Part shown: positions 27,318-29,721 of the stretch, piece by piece
Position numbering within the stretch: the stretch's first letter is position 1
How the letters are laid out: each line of letters begins with the position of its first letter
Source: Minisyncoccota bacterium
Lineage (GTDB): Bacteria > Patescibacteriota > Minisyncoccia > Phycocordibacterales > UBA9973
Length of the DNA stretch: 29,721 bases
Direction of reading: 5' to 3'
Assembly (NCBI GenBank): GCA_030157745.1
Contig: JAOAUE010000007.1
Location: forward strand, 1 to 29,721
Program-made: the position numbers and the translations under genes
Notes under the pieces: generated by a model
Told to the model about the DNA's origin: nothing
Database searches by the model: none
What the model saw: only the letters and a program-made list of their open reading frames with translations

Positions 27318-27337
27318 AAACTATTTTGTTTTTAGTT
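27312..27337. terminator. AT-rich hairpin shared by two convergent genes
   Basis: AACTAAAAAC (27312-27321) pairs with GTTTTTAGTT (27328-27337) across a 6-nt loop. It overlaps the ends of the SpoU gene and the 55-aa gene. The stem is weak, so terminator function is only possible. Confidence 0.4.
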
Positions 27338-27488
27338 CTTGTATTTTATAAGGCCTACCGCCTTCGATAGGGGCTGGTTGCTCCAGGAGTTGTCTGTTTC
27401 TGTTTTCAAACCTTGAAGGGCCTCCGGTTATAAGCCACAAAATCCAAAGTCCAAAAAAAGCATATAAAAACCATTTTAGTTCATCCAT
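27321..27488 (-). CDS. Small membrane protein (55 aa)
   Basis: Read directly from the minus strand: MDELKWFLYAFFGLWILWLI, then TGGPSRFENRNRQLLEQPAP, then IEGGRPYKIQELKTK. One N-terminal membrane span is followed by a polar tail with a GGP/GGRPY turn. No named family is recognised, though small proteins of this shape are frequent in CPR genomes. Support comes from an extended -10 (TGtTAGAAT, 27496-27504) giving a 1-nt leader, and from the 3-base spacing to the convergent SpoU gene. Confidence 0.65.
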   Translation of the reverse strand: MDELKWFLYAFFGLWILWLITGGPSRFENRNRQLLEQPAPIEGGRPYKIQELKTK

Positions 27489-27495
27489 ATGTACT

Positions 27496-27504
27496 ATTCT
27501 AACA
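27496..27504 (-). promoter_or_regulatory. Extended -10 promoter (TGtTAGAAT) of the 55-aa protein
   Basis: The minus-strand box is 7 nt upstream of the ATG at 27488, predicting a 1-nt leader. Confidence 0.65.
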
Positions 27505-27513
27505 CTGAAAATA

Positions 27514-27609
27514 AATTATAATCAAAAATGTAACTTGCGCAGGCTGTCTGAGCCGAGCATGAGCAAAAATCTAGCAAGATTTTATGCGTTTATATTTTTG
27601 ATTATAATT
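27514..27609 (-). repeat. Post-stop structured element B (after mutM)
   Basis: It starts 11 bases after the mutM stop, read on the minus strand. The arms 27514-27533 and 27590-27609 pair over 20 positions with one G-U. Between them are the hairpin AAAATCT-TGCT-AGATTTT and the core CTCGGCTCAGACAGCCTGCG containing the mini-stem GGCT/AGCC. The arm sequence is unrelated to that of element A, while the core is shared. Confidence 0.65.
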
Positions 27610-27620
27610 ATTGAAAGTGT

Positions 27621-28544
27621 CTATCTTTGATGAATATTACAAAAGTGAGCACTGCGAGCCCCTACGACAACTCTTTCTATCTTTCCTTTACAACCTTTTT
27701 TCTTGCAGGGTTTTCCTGTCAATCTATAAGCATTGTGGGCGTTTTGAAATGATCCTCTTTTGCCGTCTATGTCCCGATAGTCGCTCATGGAATCTCCACC
27801 AAAATCTATACCTTTTAAAAGGACTTTTTTCATAACCTTAAACATAAGAGAAAATTCTTTTTCAGAAACATCTTTAACTAGTCGCAGTGGCCTTATACCA
27901 GCTTCCCACAAAAGCTCATCTCCATAGATATTACCAATACCTGCTATAACACTATGGTCCAAAAGTACCATTTTTATAGGTTTATTTTTGTGCTTTCGCA
28001 ATCTTTCCGCAAACTCTTTTAAAGAAAAGTTCTCTTCGAGTGGCTCTGGTCCGTGGTTTTTGAGGTGATGTGAGTCAAAGATTTCGCTTGTTTTTAAAAG
28101 GGTAACCTTGGCAAACTTTCTAGTATCGCTTAGCACTAAGTACTTCCCATTTTTGAGACTAATAACAAAATGAATAAATCTATTGAAAGGATCTCGAAGC
28201 GCTTCGTTCTTTTCATTTTTATGAACAGTCCAACTATTTTGTTTTTTATCGTAGTCATATACCCCGTACATCATATGTCCAGTCATTTTCATATGAATCA
28301 ATATAGTGTGGTTATTATTTAGATGGATCAAAATGTTTTTGCCACGGCGACTGGCTTTTATTATTTTTGCCCCAGATACAAGACTCTTAAATCTTTTATA
28401 AAATGCCAAATCTTTCAAGGTACTTACAAATTGCTTTATAGGTCTTGGGATAGCTAAATCAGTCCAAACATCAGTTATTGTTTGACCCTTTGCTCGACGA
28501 TTTATACCGTCTACCGTGGTTTGTACTTCTGGGAGTTCGGGCAT
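27621..28544 (-). CDS. mutM: Formamidopyrimidine-DNA glycosylase (Fpg/MutM)
   Basis: The 307-aa enzyme removes 8-oxoguanine and formamidopyrimidines and nicks the site. The catalytic N-terminus MPELPEVQTTVDGINRR (Pro after Met as nucleophile), the KMTGHMMYG loop, DHSVIAGIGNIYGDELLWEA (helix-two-turn-helix) and the C-terminal zinc finger identify it. The finger is slightly atypical: PCKKKGCKG has four residues between cysteines and the last pair is CNIH, so the ligands may be three Cys and one His. The Arg of VVGARSAHFC is kept. It begins 2 bases after the ruvA stop, forming a ruvA-mutM operon. Element B follows it. Confidence 0.93.
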   Translation of the reverse strand: MPELPEVQTTVDGINRRAKGQTITDVWTDLAIPRPIKQFVSTLKDLAFYKRFKSLVSGAKIIKASRRGKNILIHLNNNHTILIHMKMTGHMMYGVYDYDKKQNSWTVHKNEKNEALRDPFNRFIHFVISLKNGKYLVLSDTRKFAKVTLLKTSEIFDSHHLKNHGPEPLEENFSLKEFAERLRKHKNKPIKMVLLDHSVIAGIGNIYGDELLWEAGIRPLRLVKDVSEKEFSLMFKVMKKVLLKGIDFGGDSMSDYRDIDGKRGSFQNAHNAYRLTGKPCKKKGCKGKIERVVVGARSAHFCNIHQR

Positions 28545-28546
28545 GG

Positions 28547-29095
28547 CTACTTTTGTATTTGTCTGAGGGCCTCAGTGATTTGTTTTTCTATAGGAAGTTT
28601 TGCATCAACAAGCCCCGCTACTAATCTTATCTGCGCATCTTTGTAGCCGAGAGAAAGCAGTGCCTCAACAAGATCGGTGTTTGTGCGCTCTTGCGTTTCA
28701 GAAAATTTATCAAGCTTATCCTTTAGGTCTATAACCACTTTTTCTGAAGTTTTCTTGCCGATACCTGATACTAGGGCAATAGACTTGGAGTCAGCTGTTT
28801 TTATGATTTTAACTAGTGTTGGTAGGCTGTAGAGAGTGAGCATTTGGAGAGCCGTTTTTGGTCCGACACCACTAACACCAATAAGAATTTTGAAAAGATC
28901 TTTTTCTTCTTTTGTTTGGAAGCCGTAAAGTTCGTGGGCATCATCTTTGATAATAAGTTCTGTATATAGGGTAATTTTTTCGCCAAGGTTTAGTTTTATT
29001 GTGTTTGTAAAAATGCAGTATCCGATACCTCCGACTTCGAGAACCAGCTCTTTGTCTTTTTGCTCTATTAGTGTTCCTGATACTTGCGCGATCAT
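28547..29095 (-). CDS. ruvA: Holliday junction DNA helicase subunit RuvA
   Basis: RuvA (182 aa from ATG 29095) tetramers bind Holliday junctions and load RuvB. It opens MIAQVSGTLIEQKDKELVLE, the OB-fold start of the family, then has two helix-hairpin-helix motifs (LIGVSGVGPKTALQML and ALVSGIGKKTSEKVVIDL) and the C-terminal RuvB-binding domain (VEALLSLGYKD). A longer frame begins at 29137, but it would precede the promoter and add 14 non-homologous residues. It is separated from ruvC-ruvB by about 13 kb and is cotranscribed with mutM instead. Confidence 0.95.
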   Translation of the reverse strand: MIAQVSGTLIEQKDKELVLEVGGIGYCIFTNTIKLNLGEKITLYTELIIKDDAHELYGFQTKEEKDLFKILIGVSGVGPKTALQMLTLYSLPTLVKIIKTADSKSIALVSGIGKKTSEKVVIDLKDKLDKFSETQERTNTDLVEALLSLGYKDAQIRLVAGLVDAKLPIEKQITEALRQIQK

Positions 29096-29104
29096 TATGC
29101 TCTC

Positions 29105-29113
29105 ATAATAGCA
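29105..29113 (-). promoter_or_regulatory. Extended -10 promoter (TGcTATTAT) of ruvA-mutM
   Basis: It predicts a start 3 nt before the ATG at 29095 and thereby fixes the ruvA start. Confidence 0.6.
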
Positions 29114-29160
29114 AATAAGAGGGCTTTGGAGTAGCAACTATTGCCATTTTGGCACTTTAT

Positions 29161-29169
29161 TGATATAGT
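29161..29169 (+). promoter_or_regulatory. Extended -10 promoter (TGaTATAGT) of rpsT
   Basis: The predicted start is about 29176, 4 nt before the ATG at 29180. Confidence 0.55.
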
Positions 29170-29179
29170 CTTTCCACAT

Positions 29180-29440
29180 ATGCCAATCACCAGAAATGCA
29201 AAAAAAGCCCTTAGAAGCTCTCTTAAAAAGAAAGCGGTTAATGACCGTGTAAAGAAGAGCTTTAAAGAGGCTATAAAAAATACACAAAAGCTCTCAGTAG
29301 CTAAAAAATGGAAAGATGCTAAAGCGTCTCTTTCAGAGGGGTACAGCGCTATTGATAAGGCTGTTAAAAAAGGTGTTATAAAAAAAGGCACCGCTGCTCG
29401 TAAGAAAGCCCTTCTTTCTAAGATTTCAAAAGAGAAATAG
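29180..29440 (+). CDS. rpsT: Ribosomal protein bS20
   Basis: The 86-aa protein starts MPITRNAKKALRSSLKKKAV, the normal bS20 N-terminus (basic helix binding 16S rRNA), and continues with VKKSFKEAIKN, ALxEGYSAIDKAVKKGVIKKG-like sequence and KKALLSKIS at the end. A longer frame from 29141 adds residues with no bS20 likeness and begins upstream of the -10 element, so it is rejected. Element C follows 2 bases after the stop. Confidence 0.95.
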   Translation: MPITRNAKKALRSSLKKKAVNDRVKKSFKEAIKNTQKLSVAKKWKDAKASLSEGYSAIDKAVKKGVIKKGTAARKKALLSKISKEK

Positions 29441-29442
29441 GT

Positions 29443-29573
29443 CGCTCGTAAAAAACAGCGCAATAAAATATTTGTCGCATATCCGCCTGATGGCGGATTG
29501 CTGCTTCTCGGCTCAGTCAGCCTCGAAACACAGATTTATGATATGGGTATTTTTGTACTCGCTTAAGAAAGGG
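29443..29573 (+). repeat. Post-stop structured element C (after rpsT)
   Basis: Starting 2 bases after the rpsT stop, it has the border CGCTCGT, a hairpin ATCCGCC-TGAT-GGCGGAT, the core CTCGGCTCAGTCAGCC with mini-stem GGCT/AGCC, CGAAACA, and the border ACTCGCTTAAGAA. The core block and borders match element A closely. The outer arms do not pair convincingly in this copy. Confidence 0.6.
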
Positions 29574-29579
29574 TATAAT
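29574..29579 (+). promoter_or_regulatory. -10 promoter element (TATAAT) of the terminal thioredoxin gene
   Basis: A perfect TATAAT ends 8 bases before the ATG at 29587, giving a 1-nt leader. It follows directly on element C. Confidence 0.6.
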
Positions 29580-29586
29580 GATTTTT

Positions 29587-29721
29587 ATGTTATACGAATT
29601 TTACGGAGAAGAATGTCCACACTGCCAAAAGATGCTTAAGCTCACCGAAAAGCTTATGAAGGAATTTCCTGATGTCAAAATCATTCGCAAAGAAGTCTGG
29701 CACAACAAAGAAAACATGGCC
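29587..29721 (+). CDS. Thioredoxin-fold protein, 3' end outside window
   Basis: The first 45 codons are open to the window end. They translate to MLYEFYGEECPHCQKMLKLT, then EKLMKEFPDVKIIRKEVWHN, then KENMA. A strand leads straight into a CPHC redox site (Cys10, Cys13) and a helix, as in glutaredoxin- or thioredoxin-like small oxidoreductases. There is no signal peptide, so it should be cytosolic, unlike the membrane-anchored thioredoxin at 25989. The partner and function are unknown because the rest is missing. Confidence 0.75.
   Translation, partial: MLYEFYGEECPHCQKMLKLTEKLMKEFPDVKIIRKEVWHNKENMA

Noticed and set aside
29450..29573. Ordinary Rho-independent terminator for rpsT
   Set aside because: The GGCGGAT hairpin is not followed by a T-run, and the segment shares borders and core with element A, so it is treated as part of that family.

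Overview
The window looks like a gene-dense piece of a Patescibacteria (Candidate Phyla Radiation) genome, most likely a Parcubacteria/Paceibacteria lineage. This is inferred from short versions of core proteins, tight or overlapping genes, many small membrane proteins, an orphan SET-domain protein, and short extended -10 promoters lying almost on the start codon. I ran no database search.

Layout. 1-1965: the end of an NlpC/P60 peptidase and a membrane-anchored exported protein. 1955-6409: the replication-origin locus, with yidC, yidD, rnpA and rpmH on the minus strand and dnaA, a probable oriC, dnaN and a short DciA-like gene on the plus strand. 6402-8828: a class A penicillin-binding protein. 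8892-13735: tyrS, a TIGR01777 epimerase, an RlmI-like methyltransferase, a SET protein, a broken msrB, a glycosyltransferase and small proteins. 13793-15297: ruvC-ruvB. 15311-15497: a structured RNA with its own promoter and terminator. 15875-17593: a PilB/GspE ATPase. 17669-21575: three exported or surface proteins, each behind a full -35/-10 promoter. 21595-25481: tsaE-polA and an ICMT-like methyltransferase with a HolA-like protein. 25465-26357: a thioredoxin-DsbB redox pair. 26358-26799: a hairpin array and tRNA-Lys(TTT). 26841-29721: a SpoU methyltransferase, a 55-aa membrane protein, mutM, ruvA, rpsT and the start of a thioredoxin-fold gene.

Two non-coding systems stand out. One is a roughly 140-nt RNA at 15359-15497 closed by a 20-bp stem that runs into a T-tract. 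The other is a family of elements just after the stop codons of pilB, mutM and rpsT. These share a CTCGRCTCAGWCAGYC core with one compensatory base-pair change and a TGNN-loop hairpin; in two copies they also have long, sequence-unrelated outer stems. A related hairpin array follows tRNA-Lys.

Many genes start 0-6 nt after the predicted transcription start, so leaderless or nearly leaderless mRNA seems to be the local rule. The exported proteins at 17.7-21.5 kb instead have consensus promoters and 5' leaders. Several small genes were read directly from the sequence: rpmH, a 48-aa and a 55-aa membrane protein, a 62-aa protein, the msrB remnant and the 3'-terminal thioredoxin gene.
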